Positions 60,501-64,000 of a DNA stretch of 64,000 bases are shown in pieces (position 1 is the first letter of the stretch; every line of letters starts with the position of its first letter). The DNA lies in the NCBI GenBank assembly GCA_949317995.1, contig OX439038.1:1878001-1942000 (forward strand). Reading direction: 5' to 3'. Below the pieces are notes generated by a model, which was not told the origin of the DNA, made no database searches, and was given only the letters and a program-made list of their open reading frames with translations. Both the position numbers and the translations under genes were made by a program. This stretch comes from Acholoe squamosa. Its lineage: Eukaryota > Annelida > Polychaeta > Phyllodocida > Polynoidae.

Positions 60501-62774
60501 ATGTCTTCAAGCTCATCCATTTTATTTTTCTCAAATCCACACTTCTGGTGTCTGATTCGAGAACTGTATGGAGTTTCAAACATACCTGCACTTGGCTTAG
60601 GTACCTCAAATGGTAGTTGACCAAATTGAGCGGTACTTCTATGCATAGGTGCAGGTTTTGAAGTACCTCCTGGCATGAAAAAAGAATCTCCGAATTCTTC
60701 CAGTTCATCATGTAAGTTCTTTTTTACATCCACTAACCCGTCTGGGTAGTGTTCTTGTGGATTTCTCCCCCCTGTTACTGGGGATGGTGACATGATTTCA
60801 CCATCTCCCATCAGGGAATTTAGCTCAGGATCTGGGCCATTTCCCCTAACTGGGCTCAGCTCAGTCATTTCTGACTGCGCTTACCCGAAGACCAACTGGT
60901 CACGGCACCAGTGTAGTGGTTCGGCTCAATAAGTTAGATTAAATCATAACGAAGAGAGAAGAAGTTTCTGGGTAGGCAACCGAGCTTTTATTGCCTAAGC
61001 TTTGGTTACATACAATCACGGCCTTAAATGACTACATGCTGCCAGGGCATTCGGTTACCCTTTCAGGTAACAACCAGTTTGAGCAGTGGGTAGGACCACT
61101 ACTGGAGAGTATAGGGGTGGAACCACCTTTATATAGGGGAAAAGCCCGCGAAACTCAGACCGGCCATGTGACGTGTGGCGGACGAGTGGTAGGCCCCCTG
61201 GTGTAGTGGATACGAACCCAGAGGCAGGTGCTGTCACCTGCCATCCAGATTCCCCCACTACACCTGAAGACCTAGGTCTGAGTCCCACGGGTGCATGAAC
61301 GTATGAGTGTAAATACCATACCCCTACAGCAGGTTAAAGCTAGAATTCATAAGCACTATGATTTTTTGACACTTAAAAATGCACTTGTAAATTACAATTG
61401 GGATCATGTGGTCCTGATGGAAAACTGTTTTAGATGAAATGTGCCCAATTAAAAAGATATGTATTCCTGAATGTACACCGCTGTGGTTGACCCAAACTAT
61501 TATGGAACTGAGGTGCCAAAGGGATAGATTATATAGGAGAGCAAAAAATACAATGTTAGTTGATGACTGGCGTGTTGCTAACTTTTATAAGCACAGGGTG
61601 GGTGACGCAATGTTTATTAGTAAAAAAAGAGAAATTGAACATCCTTTAACAATTAGGAAGAATGATCCCCGCAATTTTGGGAAGCTATTTAAAAACTATT
61701 ACCTAATAAAACTAAAGCCACCTTTATTAAATTGTGACATAATATATCAGGGCTAATGGTACCAACAGCAGAATGTGCTGAGTATATAAGTCGCTGTTTC
61801 ACAGATGTAGGGCCAAACTTAGCAGCAGCATTGCCAATTAGGGCTGCATTCCACTTTGTTCATCAGTTGTGATAATCCTTCAACAGCAACTGATGCATCC
61901 ACATGAATGCTGCCCTGAAGAGTTATTCACCAAGGCTACATTCATACATCCACATTCATGATGCATGAATGCATCCCTGGTAAGTAACTTGCCAAGGCTA
62001 CATTCATGCATCCACATTTATGATGCATGAGCCCTGGAGATTTACTCCTAGGACTAAATCTTGTGCACCTTTGTCTATGTAGTTTATATACTTACTTCTG
62101 ACCTGGTCCTTGAGCATCCTTACAACCTGTTTCTGTAAAGTGAGTAGGTCGTCCACCACCTCGTCCCCCTCAAACACACTCTGCATGGCGTGGAAGAACA
62201 CCTCCTTACCGCTCCGCTCCAGGTCCCCTGCTATGGCCTTACAGGTTAGATGGTTAATGTTCTGGTCTGTGGTGACCACCCCGACCCGCTGCCAGCCATT
62301 AAGGTCTACCCACTGGTTAAACATGGGGGCTAGTGCTAGCCATGTACCAACCGTCCGGGAGAAGGTCGGGTAGGTGAACTTGTTACTGAGGCTTTCTGAG
62401 GTACAGCCGAAGGACACAAACGGGATGTTCAGTGCGTCGGCCATATTGGCCACCGGCTCGCAGACCACGCTACATATGCTACCCACAATGCCGTGTAACT
62501 CAGACTGGAAGTAAGACCACATGTCCATGGTCATCCGCATACCTTGTCGTGAGCGGCAGTGGTCATCCCGCCACTGCCAACACAGGGTCAGGTTATCAGG
62601 GAGGAGAGAGAGTTCTTTTACCTTTCTCACCCCGAGGATGGCGCCCCCAGCCATGTACGGCCCCAGCTCCCAATCCCGCGTCCACGGGATGAGAATACCA
62701 AGGTTAATGTCTTCTCCTGCCACCAGGGGCACCAGGCAGTTAGTGACAAGAACCACCACCAGGGTGTGTGCCAT
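15464..62774 (-). CDS. receptor guanylate cyclase, natriuretic-peptide-receptor type, 22 exons
   Basis: A single-pass membrane receptor that makes cGMP from GTP. Exons (plus coordinates): 62096-62774, 46709-46819, 45565-45639, 44691-44797, 43022-43157, 41198-41428, 39882-39960, 39364-39451, 38629-38733, 28912-28992, 28228-28332, 27592-27663, 26988-27147, 25888-26040, 25368-25542, 24760-24900, 22360-22483, 22206-22274, 21776-21950, 21022-21120, 19514-19605, 15464-15571. Coding length is 3165, or 1054 residues, close to vertebrate NPR1/NPR2. Domains by residue: signal 1-20, ligand-binding to about 446, membrane helix 447-472, pseudokinase about 503-785 (HGNL replaces HRD, DYG replaces DFG, so no kinase activity is expected), coiled coil 786-832, cyclase 833-1030. 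The cyclase keeps both metal Asp ([15 protein letters not shown]), the guanine-selecting Glu and Cys (VETIGD, RYCLFGD) and the Asn/Arg pair (NTASRME). It looks functional. The ligand cannot be told. Confidence 0.93.
15790..17870. repeat. minisatellite CCTGGCAGGTTAGTTCCTGATGCAGGAATGTAG
   Basis: About 2.1 kb of tandem repeats in intron 21. The basic unit is about 34 bases, with variable insertion of an extra 11-base GGCAGGCCCTG block. Units differ slightly (GATGCAGG, GATGAAGG, GATACAGG). It runs straight into the next array. Confidence 0.97.
17871..19495. repeat. 40-bp minisatellite rich in CAG/CTG
   Basis: About 40 copies of a 40-base unit containing ATGCAGCACAGCAAGCTCTG and CTGTAGATGCAGCGCTGCAG. 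Because 40 is not a multiple of three and the unit lacks stops on the minus strand, all three minus frames are open for hundreds of codons. These long Cys/Ala/Leu-rich frames are not genes. With the previous array it fills nearly the whole intron between exons 21 and 22. Confidence 0.97.
19514..19605 (-). CDS. guanylate cyclase exon 21
   Basis: Encodes [18 protein letters not shown] and [12 protein letters not shown], the end of the cyclase fold where the known family reads L-RIHVS-T. The acceptor is AATTTCAG and the donor GTAGGT; phase 1 in, phase 0 out. Confidence 0.93.
19790..21006 (+). mobile_element. non-LTR (LINE) fragment, RT to 3' end
   Basis: A 5'-truncated LINE inserted antisense in intron 20. 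The start reads a finger-domain block ([17 protein letters not shown]), then [19 protein letters not shown], a decayed LYADGA catalytic block near 20200, and a 211-residue open thumb/C-terminal part (20346-20981) with [13 protein letters not shown], a form of the FKYLG block, and [10 protein letters not shown]. It ends with AATAAA and a short A run at about 20988-21006. Stops interrupt the RT region, so it is a dead copy. Confidence 0.85.
21022..21120 (-). CDS. guanylate cyclase exon 20
   Basis: Encodes [20 protein letters not shown] followed by [12 protein letters not shown]. It contains the guanine-contacting Cys and the catalytic Asn and Arg. The acceptor is TACTTCAG and the donor GTACAG, a weak but acceptable donor. 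Confidence 0.93.
21121..21775 (-). other. intron 19, nothing recognised
   Basis: Unique-looking AT-rich sequence with no array, RNA or transposon signature that I can see. Confidence 0.5.
21776..21950 (-). CDS. guanylate cyclase exon 19
   Basis: Encodes [20 protein letters not shown], then [16 protein letters not shown] and IQIRIGIHT. It holds the second metal-binding Asp and the guanine-contacting Glu. The acceptor is CTTGTAG and the donor GTACCT. Confidence 0.94.
22206..22274 (-). CDS. guanylate cyclase exon 18
   Basis: Encodes [18 protein letters not shown] and FDVYK, the helix after the first metal-binding motif. The acceptor is ATTTCAG, the donor GTAAGT, both phase 0. Confidence 0.94.
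22360..22483 (-). CDS. guanylate cyclase exon 17 (catalytic start)
   Basis: Encodes [20 protein letters not shown] then [20 protein letters not shown]. It includes the first metal-binding Asp. The acceptor is AATTTCAG and the donor GTAAGG. Just beyond its upper edge lies the intron that holds the exon-derived 49-bp array. Confidence 0.94.
22864..24759 (-). repeat. 49-bp minisatellite made of exon 16 end plus splice donor
   Basis: About 39 units of 49 bases fill most of intron 16 and abut exon 16 without a break. Read on the minus strand each unit is about 34 bases of exon end (codons for KVE-LLYSILP) followed by the donor CAG/GTAAGGAGACAAAG. The exon itself differs from the unit at only about three positions. 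Most units keep a GT donor. The unit length is not a multiple of three. Confidence 0.95.
24760..24900 (-). CDS. guanylate cyclase exon 16 (coiled-coil linker)
   Basis: Encodes [40 protein letters not shown] and LYSILP, the dimerising helix between pseudokinase and cyclase. The acceptor is ATCCACAG. The donor GTAAGG at 24759 is the outermost of a long series of near-identical donors in the adjoining array; I chose this one because the upstream sequence matches the family and phase 2 fits exon 17. Confidence 0.92.
24901..25367 (-). other. intron 15, nothing recognised
   Basis: No repeat or gene signature is visible. Confidence 0.5.
25368..25542 (-). CDS. guanylate cyclase exon 15
   Basis: Encodes [20 protein letters not shown], the block [18 protein letters not shown] and LIDINGG. 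The CW-E-P-RP-F pattern is the conserved end of a protein kinase-like C-lobe. The acceptor is CTTACAG and the donor GTTAGT. Confidence 0.94.
25888..26040 (-). CDS. guanylate cyclase exon 14
   Basis: Encodes [20 protein letters not shown], then [20 protein letters not shown]. The WKSPELL and [12 protein letters not shown] blocks match the pseudokinase domain of receptor cyclases. The acceptor is TATCTATAG. An LTR-type insertion begins only 21 bases beyond the acceptor. Confidence 0.93.
26062..26880 (+). mobile_element. LTR plus start of internal region, LTR-retrotransposon fossil
   Basis: The LTR (26062-26429, 368 bp) begins TGTAGGGG and ends ATTACA. It is followed directly by a primer binding site, TGGTGCCGTGACC (26431-26443), complementary to the 3' end of animal tRNA-His. 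The internal part continues to about 26880 with a short open start at 26488 and decayed coding sequence. There is no second LTR in this intron, so it is a truncated fossil. It lies antisense to the cyclase gene in intron 13. Confidence 0.75.
26988..27147 (-). CDS. guanylate cyclase exon 13
   Basis: Encodes [20 protein letters not shown], then [23 protein letters not shown] stands where active kinases have HRD, and DYG where they have DFG, the usual pseudokinase state of this family. The acceptor is TTTACAG and the donor GTAAGT. Confidence 0.94.
27592..27663 (-). CDS. guanylate cyclase exon 12
   Basis: Encodes [20 protein letters not shown] and DIAK, matching the DIL-ND-I-L-FK block of the family. 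The acceptor is CTTACAG and the donor GTAGGC, phase 0 on both sides. Confidence 0.93.
27664..28227 (-). other. intron 11, nothing recognised
   Basis: AT-rich sequence without a visible array or transposon. Confidence 0.5.
28228..28332 (-). CDS. guanylate cyclase exon 11
   Basis: Encodes [20 protein letters not shown] and [25 protein letters not shown] and CxKGSL are conserved in receptor cyclases, the latter here with Ala-Gln in place of Cys-Ser/Pro. The acceptor is CATACAG and the donor GTAAGG. Confidence 0.94.
28481..28850. repeat. 55-bp minisatellite, 7 units
   Basis: Seven nearly identical 55-base units starting ACCTGTGTCTGTAGGTACCT lie in intron 10, about 60 bases from exon 10. Confidence 0.95.
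28912..28992 (-). CDS. guanylate cyclase exon 10
   Basis: Encodes [20 protein letters not shown] then [12 protein letters not shown] is the kinase-homology lysine strand. The acceptor is CTTCAG and the donor GTGAGT, phase 0 on both sides. Confidence 0.93.
28993..30375 (-). other. part of intron 9, possible SINE trace
   Basis: No gene is seen. On the minus strand near 29715-29730 there is a B-box-like GGGTTTGAATCC, which may be a decayed tRNA-derived SINE, but I find no matching A box at the right distance. Confidence 0.35.
30376..30640. repeat. GTCAACTGTCAA-rich palindromic stretch
   Basis: Repeated GTCAACTGTCAAGTT and its complement, including the palindrome CAACTGTCAAGTTGACAGTT, lie at irregular spacing just before the hairpin satellite. 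Confidence 0.7.
30640..32226. repeat. 63-bp hairpin satellite, about 25 units
   Basis: Each unit contains TACATCATGACTTTTACATG and the near-perfect hairpin CATGCTGACCCTA-TGG-TAGGGTCAGCATG (13-base arms, 3-base loop). In some units the right arm ends CAGATTAC instead of CATGATAC, shortening the hairpin. The array lies in intron 9. Confidence 0.96.
32227..32870. other. unassigned stretch with a 124-codon open frame
   Basis: A plus-strand open frame (32248-32622) begins just after the satellite. It has no recognisable motif, no neighbour and no sign of selection that I can judge. I treat it as chance or as transposon debris. Confidence 0.3.
33598..33816. repeat. foldback element with perfect 32-bp inner arms
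   Basis: Inner arms 33670-33701 and 33731-33762 are perfect inverted copies over 32 bases (starting CACCAGCACTTCATTGGAGC). Outer arms 33598-33626 and 33788-33816 are also inverted, with a few mismatches, sharing CAGGAGTGCATCATGCC. It is the best-preserved member of a foldback family found through the gene. Confidence 0.85.
34084..34929. mobile_element. 846-bp MITE with CACTGCAAAAATGG inverted ends
   Basis: The ends CACTGCAAAAATGGTGTTTA and its complement form terminal inverted repeats of over 20 bases with TA on both sides (34082-34083, 34930-34931). The inside has many TAAACATGTTTAG-like palindromic motifs near both ends and no transposase. The CACTG start recalls CMC/Chapaev-type ends, while the TA flank recalls Tc/mariner; the superfamily is open. 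Confidence 0.75.
34930..37790 (-). other. part of intron 9, no gene seen
   Basis: Low-complexity CATGTC/GTGTCGATTTT-type repeats occur at about 35740-35930. Otherwise I see nothing that can be named. Confidence 0.4.
37795..38170. repeat. 46-bp minisatellite, about 8-9 units
   Basis: Units read TTAACCCTTTGTCTGCTGGT then ATAGACATAATGATTAACACA, with small changes. Confidence 0.95.
38185..38590. repeat. foldback-family relative (decayed)
   Basis: Contains AAAGGCTGCTGATGAAG and GCATGATGCACCAGTGGAGTT segments matching the 33598-33816 foldback, in a less ordered state. Confidence 0.45.
38629..38733 (-). CDS. guanylate cyclase exon 9
   Basis: Encodes [20 protein letters not shown] and [15 protein letters not shown], the start of the kinase homology domain. 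The acceptor CCCCCCACAG has a good pyrimidine tract; the donor is GTAGGT; phase 0 on both sides. Confidence 0.92.
38997..39054. repeat. foldback, 23-bp arms
   Basis: CATGATGCACCAATGGAGTG at 38997 pairs with the inverted copy at 39032-39054 with one mismatch over 23 bases. Same family as 33598-33816. Confidence 0.8.
39364..39451 (-). CDS. guanylate cyclase exon 8 (juxtamembrane)
   Basis: Encodes [20 protein letters not shown] then LSGKTSFKT, the basic stop-transfer and the W-I-W-E juxtamembrane block of the family. The acceptor is TCTCCAG and the donor GTAAGT. Confidence 0.92.
39882..39960 (-). CDS. guanylate cyclase exon 7 (membrane helix)
   Basis: Encodes [20 protein letters not shown] and TFFYY, a single hydrophobic helix followed by Arg/Lys from exon 8. 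The acceptor is TTGTTACAG and the donor GTAATT. Confidence 0.93.
40020..40170. repeat. foldback-family relative
   Basis: Repeated GCATGATGCATGAATGCAGC and GCATCAATGCATCATG segments in inverted arrangement. Confidence 0.5.
40435..40506 (+). tRNA. tRNA-Ala-like sequence in LTR1
   Basis: It folds as a cloverleaf. The acceptor is GGGGAAG with TTTCTCC, the D arm GCTC/GAGC and the T arm CCGGG/CCCGG, with a five-base variable loop and discriminator A. The acceptor includes G3:T70, the known identity pair of tRNA-Ala. The A box (TAGCTCAGGGG) and B box (GGTTTGAGTCC) are intact. The anticodon stem has a mismatch and the anticodon is CGA, not an Ala anticodon. It is a repeat-borne tRNA-like gene, not an ordinary tRNA. 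Confidence 0.7.
40532..40545 (+). promoter_or_regulatory. primer binding site of the TRIM-like element
   Basis: TGGTGGAGAAACCG, one base after LTR1, is the exact complement of CGGTTTCTCCA plus CCA, the mature 3' end predicted for the tRNA-like sequence inside the LTR. Confidence 0.75.
40952..41023 (+). tRNA. tRNA-Ala-like sequence in LTR2
   Basis: Identical by eye over all 72 bases to the copy at 40435-40506, although the first 90 bases of the two LTRs differ at several sites. Confidence 0.7.
41198..41428 (-). CDS. guanylate cyclase exon 6 (end of ectodomain)
   Basis: Encodes [20 protein letters not shown], then [15 protein letters not shown] and [14 protein letters not shown]. The G-x-V-I-NGDR block and the membrane-proximal Cys pair are typical of NPR ectodomains. 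The acceptor is TGTGCAG and the donor GTAATG, which is weak. Confidence 0.9.
41560..42730. repeat. complex minisatellite GTAATGACCTTGGAGGGTGATAT
   Basis: A 23-base unit and a longer variant (ATATTGGTGATGTAATCACC, TATTAAAGGG) alternate in higher-order blocks of about 240 bases from about 41760 to 42730; scattered related units start near 41560. Long minus-strand open frames here come from the repeat. Confidence 0.93.
43022..43157 (-). CDS. guanylate cyclase exon 5
   Basis: Encodes [20 protein letters not shown], then [20 protein letters not shown] and NMTFQ. The AG-LHDA and DG-ITQNI blocks match NPR ectodomains; N-x-T sites are present. The acceptor is CATACAG and the donor GTAAGA. Confidence 0.93.
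43158..43990 (-). other. part of intron 4, nothing recognised
   Basis: No repeat array or gene is visible. Confidence 0.45.
43995..44195. repeat. foldback-family relative
   Basis: Contains CTGATGCATTAATGTATCATGC and GATGCACCAATGAAGTGCCG followed by an inverted GCCAGCACTTCATG. Confidence 0.5.
44225..44640. repeat. 26-bp minisatellite, about 16 units
   Basis: Units of GGGTTAACCATATAGCAGTC and CTTAAA repeat with few changes, about 50 bases from exon 4. Confidence 0.96.
44691..44797 (-). CDS. guanylate cyclase exon 4
   Basis: Encodes [20 protein letters not shown], then [15 protein letters not shown]. The acceptor is ACATCCAG. The donor is GTCAGT, GT but off consensus; phase 0 joins it to exon 5. 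Confidence 0.87.
44798..45564 (-). other. intron 3, nothing recognised
   Basis: No array or transposon signature is visible. Confidence 0.45.
45565..45639 (-). CDS. guanylate cyclase exon 3
   Basis: Encodes [20 protein letters not shown] and ANVK. It has an N-x-T glycosylation site. This short exon is the least conserved; it is supported by phase agreement on both sides and by AG/GT borders (TCGATAG and GTAGGT). Confidence 0.78.
46075..46242. mobile_element. 168-bp MITE, CAGTGGCGGATCCAG ends
   Basis: Terminal inverted repeats CAGTGGCGGATTTAG and CTGGATCCGCCACTG with AATTCA on both sides (46069-46074, 46243-46248). The inside is short and non-coding. Ends of this kind are common in invertebrate hAT-like MITEs, though those usually duplicate eight bases. 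Confidence 0.8.
46709..46819 (-). CDS. guanylate cyclase exon 2
   Basis: Encodes [20 protein letters not shown] then [16 protein letters not shown], the central strand-turn block of the ligand-binding fold (known family: D-R-M-A---GM-NGEY-F). The acceptor GTTCCAG gives the right phase with exon 1. Confidence 0.91.
47070..47973 (+). mobile_element. LINE fragment, endonuclease part (left half)
   Basis: A 272-codon open frame (47176-47994, of which the part to 47973 is LINE) encodes an AP-like endonuclease: [22 protein letters not shown] and VSDHCPIY. It is antisense to the cyclase gene. It is cut at 47973 by the 13.4-kb LTR element and resumes at 61329. The endonuclease looks intact, but the reverse transcriptase is missing. 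Confidence 0.85.
47974..49206 (-). repeat. 3' LTR, split by a MITE
   Basis: Begins TGTAGTGGTTCGG and ends CCATACCCCTACA on the plus strand, matching 60912-61328. The MITE and its duplicated TTAA account for the 816 extra bases. Confidence 0.92.
48090..48901. mobile_element. 812-bp MITE with TTAA target duplication
   Basis: Inverted ends CTCTTCCTTTAC and GTAAAGGAAGAG, with TTAA at 48086-48089 and 48902-48905. The uninterrupted LTR copy has a single TTAA at the same place. TTAA is the target of piggyBac-type transposases. No transposase is encoded. Confidence 0.88.
49207..49218 (-). promoter_or_regulatory. polypurine tract of the Ty3-like element
   Basis: On the minus strand AAGGGGGGCAG directly precedes the 3' LTR, as expected for the plus-strand primer site. 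Confidence 0.8.
50050..50290. repeat. short repeats in the element's 3' untranslated part
   Basis: Four copies of about 33 bases, GGGCGWAGCTRAACCCTGAT followed by GCCTGAAGTGCTA, lie near 50052, 50110, 50159 and 50250. Confidence 0.7.
50611..54097 (-). other. extra coding region of the Ty3-like element, function unknown
   Basis: Downstream of integrase, where some elements carry env, several minus-strand open stretches run from 54097 to 50611. The first (53318-54097) is acidic and Ser/Pro-rich ([12 protein letters not shown]). Then come a basic Lys/Thr/Pro-rich part, a part with zinc-finger-like Cys/His spacing (DCPFQHC about 52150; FLRHLVEFH), a basic Arg/Ser part (SPSRSRSP) and a helical end (about 50611-51237). 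No signal peptide or membrane helix is seen, so it is not an ordinary env. The region is broken. Confidence 0.65.
54638..58556 (-). other. pol region: protease, RT, RNase H, integrase (broken)
   Basis: In order on the minus strand: aspartic protease with [10 protein letters not shown] (about 58130); reverse transcriptase with [20 protein letters not shown] (about 57450) and [13 protein letters not shown] (about 57120); RNase H with CELLAVV and HLNADALSR (56183-56584); integrase with the HHCC region [19 protein letters not shown] and the core [19 protein letters not shown] (55527-55991); then a basic C-terminal part with a KVKCSKTTP-like end (54638-55128). The order PR-RT-RH-IN is Ty3/Gypsy. 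It has several interruptions. Confidence 0.88.
58595..60868 (-). other. gag region of the Ty3-like element (broken)
   Basis: The start at 60868 reads [11 protein letters not shown] coiled-coil-rich stretch (60158-60436), a Gly/Pro/Ser-rich linker and a capsid-like helical stretch (58991-59278, [20 protein letters not shown]) follow. A CCHC zinc knuckle [14 protein letters not shown] lies near 58700. Several interruptions are present. Confidence 0.8.
60899..60911 (-). promoter_or_regulatory. primer binding site, tRNA-His type
   Basis: TGGTGCCGTGACC, one base inside the 5' LTR on the minus strand. The first 12 bases complement the 3' end (GTCACGGCA plus CCA) of animal tRNA-His. Confidence 0.8.
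60912..61328 (-). repeat. 5' LTR of the Ty3-like element
   Basis: 417 bp, TGTAGTGG..CCCCTACA on the plus strand. It contains a hairpin GGTGTAGTGG..CCACTACACC around GGCAGGTG..CACCTGCC near 61200-61265. Confidence 0.93.
61329..61872 (+). mobile_element. LINE fragment, right half
   Basis: Continues the LINE of 47070-47973 after the LTR element. It encodes the linker before the reverse transcriptase ([34 protein letters not shown]) and, after a frame change near 61750, a [20 protein letters not shown] block. It ends without RT at a foldback-type repeat. Confidence 0.8.
61875..62040. repeat. foldback-family relative near exon 1
   Basis: Repeated CTACATTCATGCATCCACAT and GATGCATGAATGCATCC with the GCATGATGCA-type core, ending about 55 bases before exon 1. 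Confidence 0.55.
62096..62774 (-). CDS. guanylate cyclase exon 1 (signal and ligand-binding start)
   Basis: Encodes a signal peptide ([20 protein letters not shown]) and the first part of the ectodomain: [37 protein letters not shown] and [19 protein letters not shown], with Cys spacing like natriuretic peptide receptors. I chose Met at 62774 because a hydrophobic signal follows at once; an in-frame Met at 62825 would place 17 hydrophilic residues in front. The donor is GTAAGT; one base of the next codon is left over. Confidence 0.92.
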
Positions 62775-64000
62775 GTCCTCTATTAGTGCTTCCAGCTGTT
62801 TGTGTGAAAAGGAGGCTCTACACACTCAGTGCGTTCAATACCTGCTAAAGTGACCATTGGTGCCGTCAGTCCACTATGATTCTCCATCCTCTTTTGGGTC
62901 AATATTGATCCTGTAGTCAGTTTACCACACTCCAAAGCATAGTGAGGTACTGGTACCTACCCAGATATGGCTGGGATGGAAAAGGGTTGGGGCAACCAGG
63001 TATGGTAGATAGCATTCCATGATAGCATTTAATAGGGGTAATTCACAACATTTTGCTTTTCGGCCAGGGCTTTTCCACTGCCTAAATGCATCTGATTTGG
63101 CAGAGTCTTGGTCTGGATCATATGATTATGAGGTTCATTTCTTCTCATGTAGGGGACTGTTCTTTCTACTTCTTTAAGAATTTTTAACGCCTTCTCTAGA
63201 TCTACACATAGGGAAAGTAGGCCCTACTTTAAGGGCATATATGTAATAGTGCATATATGGTTTCAAACCACTAGGCTATTTGGTCATTTACCAGGTACTT
63301 ATACTGGAACCTCAGCTGAATTGTTCAATCTCATCTGTACTGGGTTCATCACTGGGCCTTGTCCAATCCATCCTGAGAGGATATAGGCTTGGGCCTGAGT
63401 ATTGTGTTAGTAGGCAGGTCACTTATTCCAGTGCTGACCAATTAGAAGCCGAGCACAGGCGGCCTATGGATACCGTTTTTGGTGGAGATGGTAACCAAGT
63501 GAAGAAGGTCAATTTTGCTACAAAAGTGGGTAACTGAAGAGGTTAGATGAGGTTAATTGTTTGACAGGTCAGCCTGATGCATCAATGCAGACCTTTCAAA
63601 GTTTACCTGAAAGTGCTGCATGCATGCATCATACTGCGCAATCAGTGACTGTCAGTGTCAGCATGATGCATTAATGCAGCACTGGTGAGTGGACTGTCAG
63701 TTCTGCATTCCTGCATCATAATGCATTATTGCATTAAACACCATTAGAGTGTTGAGATGATCAAAAAGGTGCCTGGTTGACATGTATATGAGGTGGCCCA
63801 GCCAATATCACTCACCTCAACCTTACACTTTTGTTTCATGGTGGAGCAAGCTTCTTAATACAGCTGTAACATTGTATACAAACTGGTCCATAACTATATC
63901 GGCCCTTTAGGTGGAAGACATACACAGCGCATAGGTTGCACACAGGTGGCTGTTGCCATGTCAACGTCCACATTAGGAGATCAGAAATTCCCCATGATTA
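62775..64000 (-). other. upstream flank of the cyclase gene
   Basis: It would hold the 5' untranslated region and promoter. I cannot point to a TATA box or start site. At about 63560-63740 there is another member of the GCATGATGCA foldback family. No other gene is seen. Confidence 0.4.
63560..63745. repeat. foldback-family relative
   Basis: CTGATGCATCAATGCAG, CATGCATGCATCAT, GTCAGCATGATGCATTAATG and CATTCCTGCATCATAATGCA alternate in opposite orientations. Confidence 0.6.

Larger units (their letters stand above)
47974..61328 (-). mobile_element. Ty3/Gypsy-like LTR element with extra downstream coding region
   Basis: A 13,355-bp element bounded by LTRs and by GCAG on both sides (47970-47973, 61329-61332). 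Read on the minus strand: 5' LTR (60912-61328), tRNA-His-type primer site (60899-60911), gag region, protease, reverse transcriptase, RNase H, integrase, a 3.5-kb further coding region, a purine tract and the 3' LTR (47974-49206). The 3' LTR holds an 812-bp MITE; without it both LTRs are 417 bp. The LTRs differ at about 27 positions (6.5%), which suggests millions of years of age. It is broken in many places. It lies in intron 1, in the same sense as the cyclase gene. Confidence 0.92.

Noticed and set aside
60991-61288. Open frames of about 70-77 codons on both strands in the LTR
   Set aside because: They cover LTR non-coding sequence and recur in the other LTR; no protein similarity is visible.

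Overview
This window is animal nuclear DNA, most likely from a marine invertebrate with a repeat-rich genome (an amphioxus-, mollusc- or brachiopod-like genome would fit; the sequence does not decide). The evidence is one spliced gene with GT/AG introns spread over 47 kb, and a repeat mix of CR1/Jockey-like LINEs, a tyrosine-recombinase retrotransposon, Ty3-like LTR elements, a possible Penelope-like fragment, MITEs, tRNA-derived SINEs and many minisatellites. There are no bacterial features.

The only host protein gene I can support is a receptor (membrane) guanylate cyclase of the natriuretic-peptide-receptor type on the minus strand. I could place 22 exons between 62774 (start) and 15464 (stop). 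All junctions use GT/AG and the phases agree. The summed coding length is 3165 bases (1054 residues plus stop), with signal peptide, extracellular ligand-binding domain, one membrane helix, pseudokinase domain, coiled-coil linker and cyclase domain in order. It looks intact.

Region 1-15463 lies downstream of the gene and is a transposon graveyard. A 24-bp terminal-inverted-repeat element sits between two (TA)n runs (2506-7350) and contains a young tyrosine-recombinase retrotransposon with split direct repeats (3689-6777). A cluster of a dispersed 18-bp motif lies at 7798-9277. A Ty3-like fossil (9898-12352) is interrupted by a minus-strand LINE (12353-14640), which itself carries a 418-bp insertion with an 11-bp target duplication and a hammerhead-like motif.

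The introns are inflated by tandem repeats: two minisatellites fill the last intron (15790-19495), and a 49-bp array at 22864-24759 is made of copies of the end of exon 16 plus its splice donor. Others are a 63-bp hairpin satellite (30640-32226) and arrays at 28481, 37795, 41760 and 44225. Foldback repeats sharing a GCATGATGCA core recur along the gene.

Intron 6 holds a 769-bp TRIM-like element whose terminal repeats each contain a tRNA-Ala-like sequence. The 3' end of that tRNA matches the element's own primer binding site, which is the most unusual find in the window. Intron 1 (15 kb) holds a LINE split by a 13.4-kb Ty3-like element. One LTR of that element is split in turn by an 812-bp TTAA MITE, and the element carries an unexplained coding region between integrase and the 3' LTR.
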